From the IMG/VR virus record IMGVR_UViG_3300039448_000013, positions 1 to 37,336 of that record: a stretch of DNA of 37,336 bases; one strand, 5' to 3'. This document shows, in pieces, positions 29,968-37,310 of the stretch. Within the stretch, counting starts at the first letter, position 1. Each line of letters opens with the position of its first letter. The notes under the pieces are model-generated. The model saw only the letters and a program-made list of their open reading frames with translations. It had not been told where the DNA came from and did no database searches. The stretch comes from a virus. The translations under genes were made by a program, and so were the position numbers.

Positions 29968-30171
29968 ATGAAATTCAAAAGCACATGCCACACAGATAAG
30001 CACAGCAATCGTTACTGGCTCGGTGAATACACAATGCCAAACGGTCAAGTATTACTCTCCGAAGGCCCAAGCCTTGGCGAAGCCATGCACGGCATTTCAG
30101 AACAAATGAAAGCCGCAATCAACAATCATGAGCGATGCCTTCAGCAATTAAAACGCGGCATCGCAGCGTAA
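29968..30171 (+). CDS. Small hypothetical protein
   Basis: A 67-residue protein with an AAGGAG site upstream. The first half is beta-prone (NRYWLGEYTMPNGQVLLSEG), the second helical (LGEAMHGISEQMKAAINNHE). It looks like a small soluble phage protein of unknown function. It lies nine bases after the LuxR-type gene and is probably coupled to it. Confidence 0.6.
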   Translation: MKFKSTCHTDKHSNRYWLGEYTMPNGQVLLSEGPSLGEAMHGISEQMKAAINNHERCLQQLKRGIAA

Positions 30172-30267
30172 GACTTCAGCACCAACGGTTGGCCCCCGTG
30201 CATTACTGGTAGGACGCCAGAGAAAGGCCATAAATTAAGGACAGGAAACAGGACAAAGGGCAGAGAG

Positions 30268-30765
30268 ATGAAACTTTCAAAACCGAACGAGCAAGACCTT
30301 AACGGCGCAATTGACATTGCTCGCATTCTTGATGATCTCAACAAAGGCTGGTTCCCATCTGGCGACGATGGCGACCATGTTTTCGACATTATGGACAGCG
30401 CAGATTGCCGTAAGGCGTTGGATATCCTGATCGGGATTAGCGACCAGTGCAGCCTGATGCGCGCCGCCATGACCACGCTGGTTTTGTGCGATCCAATAAA
30501 TAAATCTATCGACCCTGATTGCGATCATGTCGACCATCATCCCGAGGTAAAAGAAGCGATGGCACTCAAAGAGCGTATCGACAGCTTCTTTACGCAGGAA
30601 TTCACCGGCGGCATGAAATTCAAGAAAGGCGACCAGGTATATGATGTTGCTTCCGTCGATTTTGAAGAGGGTCTTGTCGCGTACAGCGTTGATTGGTCTG
30701 ACGACCTCCAATGGGCTCGCTGGGAAAATATTGATCTGATTGAAGATCAGGCGGTGGCGTCATGA
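30268..30765 (+). CDS. Hypothetical acidic phage protein
   Basis: A 165-residue acidic protein. The N-terminal half is helical (LNGAIDIARILDDLNKGWFP) and includes a stretch VDHHPEVKEAMALKERIDSF. The last 50 residues form a beta-rich module that looks like a small SH3-like or Tudor-like fold (FKKGDQVYDVASVDFEEGLV), a type also seen at the end of other phage accessory proteins. The function is unknown. It overlaps the next gene by four bases. Confidence 0.6.
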   Translation: MKLSKPNEQDLNGAIDIARILDDLNKGWFPSGDDGDHVFDIMDSADCRKALDILIGISDQCSLMRAAMTTLVLCDPINKSIDPDCDHVDHHPEVKEAMALKERIDSFFTQEFTGGMKFKKGDQVYDVASVDFEEGLVAYSVDWSDDLQWARWENIDLIEDQAVAS

Positions 30766-31001
30766 AAAACAAACTCACCGATCTGCAAGATCACCTATTT
30801 GCACAACTCGAACGACTTGGCGAAGAAGGTCTTGATGAGAAAACAATCGCGACCGAGATCAAACGATCTTCAGCGATGTCCGGCTTGGCAAAGCAATGCA
30901 TTGATAACGCAAGCCTCATGCTCGATGCCGCTAAATTTCAACATGAAGTAGGTCCCGGAAAATTCGTACCCGAATCCATAGGGCTTGCTCATGAAAAATA
31001 A
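30762..31001 (+). CDS. Small helical phage protein
   Basis: A 79-residue helical protein (KLTDLQDHLFAQLERLGEEG, then helices around KRSSAMSGLAKQCIDNASLM). Very similar short proteins are common in tailed phages, where their role is unknown. It starts with ATG overlapping the previous stop by four bases, and its stop overlaps the HNH gene start region. Confidence 0.65.
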   Translation: MKNKLTDLQDHLFAQLERLGEEGLDEKTIATEIKRSSAMSGLAKQCIDNASLMLDAAKFQHEVGPGKFVPESIGLAHEK

Positions 31002-31599
31002 ACAAATCGAGTGGACGCAAGAGCGTATTGAATGGGTTAGTAAAATGGTGAAGGTTTTGCCGCACAGTCAGATACCTAAGCTATTTCAAGAGGCGTTCGG
31101 TGTCCCTGTTGCAGATACCGCAATCAAAGGCGCATGTGCTCGTTACGGCATACGCACAGGGCGCAGCGGGCAATTCAAAAAAGGCAACAAATCTTGGAAC
31201 GAAGGCACCAAAGGCGTAATGAAAGCCAACGCAACCACGTTCAAAAAAGGGCAGTCACCACACAACGAAAAGCCGCTTGGCACTGAGCGAAAAACGAAAG
31301 ACGGCATTATTGAAGTCAAAGTAAAAATGACAGGCAAAAGCTGCGAACGCTGGCAGAGCAAGCACAGCTTGCTTTGGGAACAGCGCACAGGTCAAAAAGT
31401 GCCAGCAGGCCACGTGGTGATGTTTGCGGATGGCAATCGCAGCAACTACGACCAAAGCAACCTTCGCTTAGTTAGCCGTCGTGTGAACGTTACGCATAAT
31501 TCACGCGGATACAGCCACCAGCCAGAGGAAATACGCCCGGCGTTGTTGGCCGTCGCACAACTAGACACCGCTATTAAACAAAATCAGGAGGCTCTATGA
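30991..31599 (+). CDS. HNH homing-type endonuclease
   Basis: A 202-residue HNH nuclease with an N-terminal helical DNA-binding part (IEWVSKMVKVLPHSQIPKLF), a basic linker containing NKSWNEGTKG, and a C-terminal HNH core (KHSLLWEQRTGQKVPAGHVV, FADGNRSNYDQSNLRLVSRR) in which His and Asn of the motif are visible. This layout is that of free-standing phage HNH homing nucleases rather than the packaging HNH at 18.3 kb. It may be a selfish insertion, or it may be a cargo gene. The ATG at 30991 is preferred over the TTG at 30985. Confidence 0.8.
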   Translation: MKNKQIEWTQERIEWVSKMVKVLPHSQIPKLFQEAFGVPVADTAIKGACARYGIRTGRSGQFKKGNKSWNEGTKGVMKANATTFKKGQSPHNEKPLGTERKTKDGIIEVKVKMTGKSCERWQSKHSLLWEQRTGQKVPAGHVVMFADGNRSNYDQSNLRLVSRRVNVTHNSRGYSHQPEEIRPALLAVAQLDTAIKQNQEAL

Positions 31600-32111
31600 C
31601 ATACCCTCTCGTCATCATCGCGGCAATCATCACCGTAATCATTGCCAACATCGCAGACGTCAGCGCACTCGCACTTGCCTACGGTGTTGCCGTTGTTGGT
31701 GCGGCGGCAATTATTATTTTTTCAGCGATTAGCGGCTGCATTAAATGCCTAGCATTCAGAATGGCCACGCAGTTGGAGCAGCTGCCACCAGCAAAAATAA
31801 AAGCGCCTTCAGTACTTGAGTCTTTTGATCGTGAGGCCATACCGGAAATTATCAACTCGCTCGAATGCTCGTGTCGTTACTTAAAAGTGGATGCGCCAAT
31901 CAAAGATGTCGATAAAAGCGACATTTATCACCTGCTCGTGGTGGCGAATCATTTGAATGGTTGCATTGCTCTGCATTTGAGTGATCTGCATGGTGAAGGC
32001 TCTATCGCTCAAAAAGCATTCTGGGATGGATTCGAACGCGCAGCGATGTCTGACAACAAAAACATTCGCCAACACTGGAATGAGTACAAGCGTGTTAGAG
32101 GGGTGGCGTGA
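31596..32111 (+). CDS. Two-span membrane protein
   Basis: A 171-residue protein. Residues 4-22 (PLVIIAAIITVIIANIADVS) and 24-50 (ALALAYGVAVVGAAAIIIFS) are two membrane segments. The soluble C-terminal part is helical (VLESFDREAIPEIINSLECS). I do not recognise the family. It overlaps both neighbours by four bases, so it belongs to the operon. It may be a phage accessory membrane protein; no specific role is seen. Confidence 0.6.
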   Translation: MTYPLVIIAAIITVIIANIADVSALALAYGVAVVGAAAIIIFSAISGCIKCLAFRMATQLEQLPPAKIKAPSVLESFDREAIPEIINSLECSCRYLKVDAPIKDVDKSDIYHLLVVANHLNGCIALHLSDLHGEGSIAQKAFWDGFERAAMSDNKNIRQHWNEYKRVRGVA

Positions 32112-32797
32112 TGAAAGCACTACCGATGATTTTTAATACTGAAATGGTTCAGGCGTTGATGGATGGAAAAAAGGTGCAGACGCGGAGGCCATTTTCGATG
32201 CCGCAAGGATGGGATTTAAAGGATGGTAATTTGTGCAAAATTACTGGGAAACACCCTAAGAGCGGAAAATGGGGCGTGATGATCCGTCGGGAGCTATACG
32301 ACGGTCGCTATGAGCATGACCTTGTAGTTGCTCCGGCTATGCCTGGCGACCTGATCTATGTTCGTGAGACGTTTTGCAAAGTTGACGATACAGAGCATGG
32401 CGAAGATGTTTGGGTTGACTACCGAGCCACACCGAAATATTCAAGTGAACACCCAGCAGGCTGGGATTGTGACCCGGATAATCCTTATGCGCTGAAGTGG
32501 AAGCCATCAATTCACATGCCGCGTGAACTTAGCCGAATCACTCTGAAAGTTACCAGCGTTCGCGTTGAGCGAGTACAGGATATTTCACTAAATGACTGTA
32601 TTGCTGAAGGCTTCCGGGGTGGGCACGGGAGTATCCCCGGCTATATGTACAGCGCCACCCCGAAAGAACACTTCAGTGAAACATGGAAGCAAATCTACGG
32701 CGACCACTGGGATAACAACGGCTGGGTGTGGGTAATCGACTTTGAAGTTATCCAAGCTAACGTAGATGCAGTAATTGAAAAGATGGGGGTGGCGTGA
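32108..32797 (+). CDS. ASCH/PUA-like phage protein
   Basis: A 229-residue protein with a fold like ASCH domains. The start (MIFNTEMVQALMDGKKVQTRRPF) and the middle (PAMPGDLIYVRETFCKV) match this group, as does the end (WKQIYGDHWDNNGWVWVIDF). ASCH proteins bind RNA or modified nucleotides; in phages they are common next to methyltransferases and of unclear function. It is coupled to the cytosine methyltransferase gene (overlap TGATG). Confidence 0.75.
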   Translation: MMKALPMIFNTEMVQALMDGKKVQTRRPFSMPQGWDLKDGNLCKITGKHPKSGKWGVMIRRELYDGRYEHDLVVAPAMPGDLIYVRETFCKVDDTEHGEDVWVDYRATPKYSSEHPAGWDCDPDNPYALKWKPSIHMPRELSRITLKVTSVRVERVQDISLNDCIAEGFRGGHGSIPGYMYSATPKEHFSETWKQIYGDHWDNNGWVWVIDFEVIQANVDAVIEKMGVA

Positions 32798-34242
32798 TGC
32801 ACATTTACAACGCTACCCAAGGCCAAATGGGACTACATCTACCCAACGCCCTGATCGTCGACAACTTCGCCGGTGGTGGCGGTGCATCAATGGGCCTAGA
32901 AATTGCATTCAATCGCCCGGTTGATATAGCAATCAACCACAACTCTGAAGCGATCTCTATGCACCTGGTGAACCACCCTGACACAGAACACTACTGCGAA
33001 TCAGTCTTTGACGTAGACCCAATAAAAGCCACATATGGCTTGCCGGTTGAATGGGCGCACTTTTCGCCAGACTGCACACATCACAGCAAAGCCCGTGGTG
33101 GCAAGCCAAAAAAGAAAGAGATACGCGGCCTAGCTTGGATTGTTATTAAATGGGCAATACTCAAGCGCCCCGAAAAAATAAGCCTTGAGAATGTCGAAGA
33201 ATTTAAAACGTGGGGGCCACTGAATGAAGAAGGCCACCCGATTAAAGAACGTGCCGGAGAAACCTTCGACGCCTTTATTTTAATGCTCACCACCGGCATT
33301 AAAAAATCACACCCAGCCACGAAAGAGCTACGCGAATTTTTACCCGCTGGCTTTGATATAACAGCAGTATTTAAAGGGCTTGGCTACACCGTCGATTTCA
33401 AAGAATTGCGCGCCTGCGACTACGGCATACCAACCACCCGAAAACGTTTTTTTATGGTTGCCCGCTGCGATGGCGATCAAGTGCAATGGCCAGAACCAAC
33501 ACACGGCCAAGGCTTACTCCCATACAAAACCGCCGCCGACTGCATTGACTGGTCGATACCCTGCCCGTCGATATTTACCCGCAAAAAACCGTTGGTAGAA
33601 AACACCATGAAGCGCATTGCTCGTGGCTTGAAACGCTTCGTTATCGATGCAGAGAACCCGTATTTAATCGACAACAACAAAGTGACCTTCATCACCGAAC
33701 ACGCCAACGCCAGCAACCAACGAAACATGCCAAGTGACGAGCCATTGCGCACAATTTGCGCGGGCGTAAAAGGCGGGCACTTTGCATTAGTTACCGCATT
33801 TCTCGTTAAACATTACGGCGGCAACTACACCGGCGCAGGCATCGACATGCGCGCCCCACTCGACACGATAACCACCACCGATCACCACGCCCTAGTGTCA
33901 GCATTTTTAGTTAAATACTACGGCAACGACAAAGACGGCTGCGACATAAACCAGCCTCTACACACCATAACAACCAATGATCGATTTGGATTAGTGCTCG
34001 TAAAAATAAACGGCGAGACCTACAAGATAATCGACATCGGAATGCGCATGCTTACAGCCCACGAGCTGTACATTGCGCAAGGATTCCCAGAGGGATACAT
34101 CCACGACCGCACCGCTGACGGAAAACCACTCTCTAAAACCGCACAAGTTCGCATGGTTGGCAACTCAGTACCACCGGGATTAATAGCAGCCATTGCCAAA
34201 GCCAATACCGAACAACAACAGAAAAACCGGAGAGCGGCGTGA
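32797..34242 (+). CDS. DNA cytosine-C5 methyltransferase
   Basis: A 481-residue methyltransferase. The AdoMet motif is NFAGGGGASMG (23-33), motif IV is SPDCTHHS (90-97) with catalytic Cys93, motif VI is ENVEEF (131-136), and motif VIII is GIPTTRKRFFMVAR. The target recognition part has a twofold internal repeat (PLDTITTTDHHALVSAFLVK and a second copy with PLHTITTNDRFGLV). Motifs IX and X are in QGFPEGY and QVRMVGNSVPP. No restriction enzyme gene is adjacent, so it is a solitary methyltransferase, likely protecting phage DNA from host restriction or regulating expression. The sequence it modifies cannot be read. Confidence 0.93.
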   Translation: MHIYNATQGQMGLHLPNALIVDNFAGGGGASMGLEIAFNRPVDIAINHNSEAISMHLVNHPDTEHYCESVFDVDPIKATYGLPVEWAHFSPDCTHHSKARGGKPKKKEIRGLAWIVIKWAILKRPEKISLENVEEFKTWGPLNEEGHPIKERAGETFDAFILMLTTGIKKSHPATKELREFLPAGFDITAVFKGLGYTVDFKELRACDYGIPTTRKRFFMVARCDGDQVQWPEPTHGQGLLPYKTAADCIDWSIPCPSIFTRKKPLVENTMKRIARGLKRFVIDAENPYLIDNNKVTFITEHANASNQRNMPSDEPLRTICAGVKGGHFALVTAFLVKHYGGNYTGAGIDMRAPLDTITTTDHHALVSAFLVKYYGNDKDGCDINQPLHTITTNDRFGLVLVKINGETYKIIDIGMRMLTAHELYIAQGFPEGYIHDRTADGKPLSKTAQVRMVGNSVPPGLIAAIAKANTEQQQKNRRAA

Positions 34243-34442
34243 CAAAAATAATCGTAATAGGAGGCACAACCGAAGCCACCAAAGTCGCTCAATTACTTAC
34301 AAGCGCCTGCTCGCATATTGAATTTCAAACCATGCGAATTCATGCACCGGAAATTGAATTGCATGAACCGGCACCCGCCCTACCTCTGACAAATAGAGAA
34401 ACATGGCGCGGACGCGGAAAGCGAAGAATGCCGAAACGATAA
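34239..34442 (+). CDS. Small hypothetical protein before an attC-like element
   Basis: A 67-residue protein with GTG start overlapping the methyltransferase stop (GTGA). The first part is Rossmann-like (KIIVIGGTTEATKVAQLLTS), the last part is basic (RETWRGRGKRRMPKR). The function is unknown; the basic tail suggests nucleic acid contact. Its TAA stop is the first part of the attC-like element at 34439-34491. Confidence 0.55.
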   Translation: MTKIIVIGGTTEATKVAQLLTSACSHIEFQTMRIHAPEIELHEPAPALPLTNRETWRGRGKRRMPKR

Positions 34443-34491
34443 CGCCGCACACGTGAGCCGAGGAACGAGGTCTCATGCTGGCGTGTGTTAT
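34439..34491 (+). repeat. attC-like intercistronic element (53 bp)
   Basis: ATAAC overlaps the stop codon of the 67-residue gene. Then come 13 bases, core GCCGAGGAACGAGGTC (34457-34472), 14 bases and GTTAT (34487-34491). A 5-base outer pair (ATAAC/GTTAT), an inner CACACG/CGTGTG and TGAG/CTCA can fold. The plan is identical in length to those at 23977-24029 and 37036-37088, though the sequences outside the core differ. Confidence 0.6.
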
Positions 34492-34517
34492 TGAATGAAT
34501 TTAATTGAGTCTTAAAT

Positions 34518-35075
34518 ATGAAAAAACAAACACCGCGCGTGCGCAAAAAGAAAATTAAGTACACCAAAGCACAAAAAGAGCGTCACATTGCCAATCTGGC
34601 AATAAAAGACCTCGTGTGCGTGTACGTTTACAGCGGTAAAGACTCGATGACCAAACTCGTCAATATCAAAACGATGAGCATCGTAAAAGCAACGCCACTC
34701 ATCGACTCAGCCACAAAGTGGTATCCCCACAAATGGGTAGTCAGTATCGCGCTGCTGATCCGTGAAAAGAACATGAAAATCAAAGCACCCAGCGAAGAAG
34801 TCAGCGCTCGCGATGCAAGCGGCAACGCGGCGGCAGTAATGTTCGAAAGCCTAAGCCCCACACTCGATACTTGGCACAAGCAAATGATACGCAGCAACCC
34901 CGCGCCAGAGTGCATAGTTAACGTGGGATGGATCGGAAACCCGCACGGATATGAGATAGACCCAGCAACAGAGCTAGCACTGTACGAGCTTGTGGGCGGC
35001 TTTCGAGACTACATCGCCCCGTGGGAAGTTGAAGCCAAAGAATCAGCAGGCTATGACGTACAGGTGATGTCGTGA
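34518..35075 (+). CDS. Hypothetical basic protein
   Basis: A 185-residue protein with a very basic N terminus (MKKQTPRVRKKKIKYTKAQK) and a mixed middle (DLVCVYVYSGKDSMTKLVNI). The C-terminal half is more acidic. I do not recognise it. It lies after an attC-like element and is coupled to the DUF4224 gene (TGATG overlap). It could be a nucleic-acid-binding accessory protein, but there is no direct motif evidence. Confidence 0.55.
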   Translation: MKKQTPRVRKKKIKYTKAQKERHIANLAIKDLVCVYVYSGKDSMTKLVNIKTMSIVKATPLIDSATKWYPHKWVVSIALLIREKNMKIKAPSEEVSARDASGNAAAVMFESLSPTLDTWHKQMIRSNPAPECIVNVGWIGNPHGYEIDPATELALYELVGGFRDYIAPWEVEAKESAGYDVQVMS

Positions 35076-35305
35076 TGGGTGAGTTATCGTATTTTCTAAC
35101 CGATGATGATTTATTTCTGCTTACTGGCAGAAAACAGCACAGTGCTCGCATCAAGCAGCTAAAGGCGCTGGATATTCCATACACATCTAACGCAGACGGA
35201 AAACCCCTAGTGTCACGGGCTGCACTTGATCAGCGAATGGGGCTCGTAAGCACTACCGCTGCGGCGGCAAACTGCAGCAATGATGACGGCTTTAGACTGG
35301 AGTAA
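35075..35305 (+). CDS. DUF4224 protein, likely excision partner of the integrase
   Basis: A 76-residue protein with the pattern of DUF4224 (FLTDDDLFLLTGRKQHSARI, then LKALDIPYTSNADGKPLVSR). The first 60 residues resemble a winged or MerR-like helix-turn-helix as in excisionases. DUF4224 genes lie directly upstream of phage integrases, as here with four bases between. It is therefore a good candidate for the recombination directionality factor. The ATG at 35075 overlaps the previous stop. Confidence 0.8.
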   Translation: MGELSYFLTDDDLFLLTGRKQHSARIKQLKALDIPYTSNADGKPLVSRAALDQRMGLVSTTAAAANCSNDDGFRLE

Positions 35306-35308
35306 ACA

Positions 35309-36433
35309 ATGGCACCACGCAAACGTAAAGATGCAGGCAGTAATTGGCTACCCGATCGAGTTTATCAAGACAAGTCTGCGTACTATTACCGCCCAGCAGG
35401 CGCTAAAGCTAAAAGGCTATGTGCGATTATGCGCGACAGTAGCGGGGTTGCGATAGAGCCGCCAGAACAGAAGCGTAAGATTCTGATCGCATATGAGAAA
35501 GCCGTCAGTGAACTTACAGAGGTTAAAGACATCAGCTATTGGCTTAGTAAATTCCTAGTGTCTGACAAATTCCTCAGTCTTGGGCAAGCCACGCAAGAAG
35601 ACTACCGGCGTTACATTGAAGTGCTGGTTGATACCAACAACCCGCAGAGCAAAGCAACTCACAACGGCATACGCTACACGTTCGGCAAAATGATCCCGCG
35701 CGACGTGAAGCCGACGCACATACGCAAATACATGGATTATTGGTCAAATCCTCGGAGCGTGACACTATCAAGCGGAAAAGAACTAAGCACTCAAGGAAAG
35801 CCAAGCACAGCGAATAAGCACCTGGCATGCATGCAAACATTCTTCAAATGGCTTCGCCAGTATTTGGCCGGTATGGAGAACAATCCAGCCGACGGCATTA
35901 CAAAATTCAAAGAGCAGAGTCGACAGATATACATCACTGACGAGCAATATATGCGCGTACTGGAAGCGGCGCTGAACAGCACCACGCCGTGGCTCATGCC
36001 TTACCTTGAGATCGCCTACTTATGCGGTATGCGCAGGGCCGAAGTGTGGGATTTAAACATTGAAGACATCGTCACCCAAAACGGCGAAAAACACCTCACA
36101 ATCAAACGGAAGAAAGGTTCGCGTGGGGAGCTAATACCCATTACGGGCCATCTAAAGCAAGCCATAGCGGTGGCTATAGCCATGCACCCAGCAGGTAAGC
36201 CGGAACCACTGACTAATCGCCCCCTGATACGCAACACGCGTGGCGACCGCATTACAAAAAGCTCACTTCAGAACGCAATCGACAACATGAGAGCAGCAAC
36301 CGGTATTGCAGATATCCGTACTCACGACATGAAAAAGAAAGCTGGCACGGATGGAAAAGACCTTGGCCATAGAACAAAAAGGATGGCTGAACTGTACGAT
36401 CTAAGTATTAAGATCGGAAAAGCGACGCGGTGA
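35309..36433 (+). CDS. int: Tyrosine integrase (HxxK variant)
   Basis: A 374-residue tyrosine recombinase. The arm-binding part is the basic N terminus; a core-binding SAM-like domain spans about 75-190. The catalytic residues are Arg242 (CGMRRAEV), Lys269 in the beta hairpin, His339, His354 (LGHR) and nucleophile Tyr363 (MAELYD). The second catalytic Arg of the standard HxxR box is replaced: HDMK with Lys342. This HxxK form is known in DUF4224-associated integrases. It is located next to attR, and integrates the phage at tRNA-His. Confidence 0.93.
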   Translation: MAPRKRKDAGSNWLPDRVYQDKSAYYYRPAGAKAKRLCAIMRDSSGVAIEPPEQKRKILIAYEKAVSELTEVKDISYWLSKFLVSDKFLSLGQATQEDYRRYIEVLVDTNNPQSKATHNGIRYTFGKMIPRDVKPTHIRKYMDYWSNPRSVTLSSGKELSTQGKPSTANKHLACMQTFFKWLRQYLAGMENNPADGITKFKEQSRQIYITDEQYMRVLEAALNSTTPWLMPYLEIAYLCGMRRAEVWDLNIEDIVTQNGEKHLTIKRKKGSRGELIPITGHLKQAIAVAIAMHPAGKPEPLTNRPLIRNTRGDRITKSSLQNAIDNMRAATGIADIRTHDMKKKAGTDGKDLGHRTKRMAELYDLSIKIGKATR

Positions 36434-36461
36434 TAACCCTTGGTGTAAACGGAGAACGGAA

Positions 36462-36713
36462 ATGAGTGAAGCGAATTGTAGTGAGTCCGATTTCACGCCT
36501 TTGTTATGTGCGGTTTATAGCCATGAGCGAACCGCATGGTGTGTATTTAAAGAAGAGTCGCCTTTAACTATGCGATTTCTGTGGAGATGCCACAACAATA
36601 AAGCGGCCAATAAGTTAGCTAAAGAGGTTAATGGTGGCGCGACAATATGCAAAGGCTGTAAAGAACTTGGAACAGCTTGCGGCAAATGTATTAAATGCGA
36701 ACTAAGCGCATAA
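36462..36713 (+). CDS. Cys-rich zinc-ribbon-like protein in a cassette-like unit
   Basis: An 83-residue protein with nine Cys. The C-terminal part (CKGCKELGTACGKCIKCELS) has CxxC pairs typical of a zinc ribbon. The N-terminal part is less ordered, with a central aromatic stretch (RTAWCVFKEESPLTMRFLWR). A GGAG ribosome binding site precedes the ATG. Its stop codon forms the start of an attC-like element. It lies between the integrase gene and attR, a usual place for cargo. The function is unknown. Confidence 0.6.
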   Translation: MSEANCSESDFTPLLCAVYSHERTAWCVFKEESPLTMRFLWRCHNNKAANKLAKEVNGGATICKGCKELGTACGKCIKCELSA

Positions 36714-36768
36714 CCCAGAGCTTTGCTGTGTGAGCCACAGCGAGCATCTGACAAAAGTGAATTGTTAT
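36710..36768 (+). repeat. attC-like intercistronic element (59 bp)
   Basis: ATAAC (36710-36714) overlaps the TAA stop, and GTTAT (36764-36768) closes the element. The hairpin GCTGTG-TGAGC-CACAGC is followed by GAGCATC, in the place where the others have the (G)AGGTC end of their core. It is the most divergent and longest copy, with a different left arm. Confidence 0.5.
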
Positions 36769-36781
36769 AAATAGGTGTGTT

Positions 36782-37039
36782 ATGGAACCAGTATCAAGAA
36801 AAGAAGATATGTCGCCACGCGGACAACTACGCATTTTCACCGATAACGAAGGTGATATTCATGTATCTGTATTCTCAGATGACGGCAATGGAAGAATTGA
36901 AACGATGTCGTCGGTAGAGTTCTGTACATGCGGCATTGGTGGGGGTCAGAGTCCAGAAACACGAAAGGCTCTTATTGAGCTGGCAAAGGCAATGGAGATG
37001 GACAATAAAAGCAGACCTGCAAAAGCCGGTGATTTATAA
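36782..37039 (+). CDS. Small hypothetical protein in a cassette-like unit
   Basis: An 85-residue protein, beta-rich in the first half (RGQLRIFTDNEGDIHVSVFS) with a short SVEFCTCGIGGGQSP loop and a helical end (RKALIELAKAMEMDNKSR). Similar short proteins occur in other phages, where their role is unknown. The unit from the previous element to the end of the next one is about 320 bp, resembling a gene cassette. It is the last gene before attR. Confidence 0.6.
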   Translation: MEPVSRKEDMSPRGQLRIFTDNEGDIHVSVFSDDGNGRIETMSSVEFCTCGIGGGQSPETRKALIELAKAMEMDNKSRPAKAGDL

Positions 37040-37088
37040 CAAAAAGTTCGTTTGTCGAGGAACGAGATCATACGCAACACAGTGTTAT
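37036..37088 (+). repeat. attC-like intercistronic element (53 bp)
   Basis: ATAAC (37036-37040) contains the TAA stop of the 85-residue gene; then 13 bases, core GTCGAGGAACGAGATC, 14 bases and GTTAT (37084-37088). Length plan and core match the copies at 23977-24029 and 34439-34491. TCGTT/AACGA can pair across the core. Confidence 0.6.
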
Positions 37089-37123
37089 CAGTGGTTGTTT
37101 CCATTTTGGAACATACCACTAAC
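37084..37123. repeat. Imperfect palindrome after the last cassette-like unit
   Basis: GTTA-GTGGT-TTCC on the left pairs with GGAA-ACCAC-TAAC on the right, with three bases (TCA) bulged on the left and short internal bulges. It begins inside the end of the previous element (GTTA) and has the reverse polarity (GTTA to TAAC). It could be a cruciform or recombination site near attR, or a terminator. Confidence 0.4.
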
Positions 37124-37161
37124 GCATAGAGTTTAAGAAGTTTACTGTATGAATTAACATG

Positions 37162-37189
37162 CTGTATATTCGGAATTAATATTCCGAAA
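37162..37189. other. Candidate integrase/excisionase arm sites, right
   Basis: TTCGGAAT (37169-37176) and ATTCCGAA (37181-37188) form an 8-bp perfect inverted repeat with a 4-base spacer. CTGTATATTC (37162) and ATATTCCGAAA (37179) recur near attL at 387-401. Located 43-70 bases inside attR, these fit arm-type binding sites. Confidence 0.45.
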
Positions 37190-37231
37190 GCGGGCTTTGT
37201 TAGCAGGCGCTTACTAGGAAAGGCTTGTAGT

Positions 37232-37283
37232 AATGGGGTGGCCGACGGGGATCGAACCCGCGACAACAGGAATCACAATCCTG
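37232..37283 (-). repeat. attR: attR: phage-supplied 3' half of tRNA-His
   Basis: These 52 bases are identical to attL at 249-300. They restore the 3' half of the tRNA gene so that it remains functional. The crossover must fall within this identity block, which reaches from the anticodon arm to two bases beyond the CCA end. Confidence 0.95.
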
Positions 37284-37310
37284 GACTCTACCGACTGAGC
37301 TACGGCCACC
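37234..37310 (-). tRNA. tRNA-His (GTG)
   Basis: A complete tRNA on the minus strand: acceptor stem GTGGCCG pairing with CGGCCAC, D arm AGCTCAGTCGGTAGAG, anticodon stem CAGGA/TCCTG with loop TTGTGAT (anticodon GTG at 37276-37274), T arm GGGTTCGATCCCC, and encoded CCA end. The base at 37310 provides the extra G-1 that marks tRNA-His. The 5' half is host DNA; the 3' half is supplied by the phage attachment site. Confidence 0.97.

Noticed and set aside
36429-36436. TAAC after the integrase stop as a possible sixth element
   Set aside because: No GTTA follows at 45-60 bases and no core-like sequence is present.
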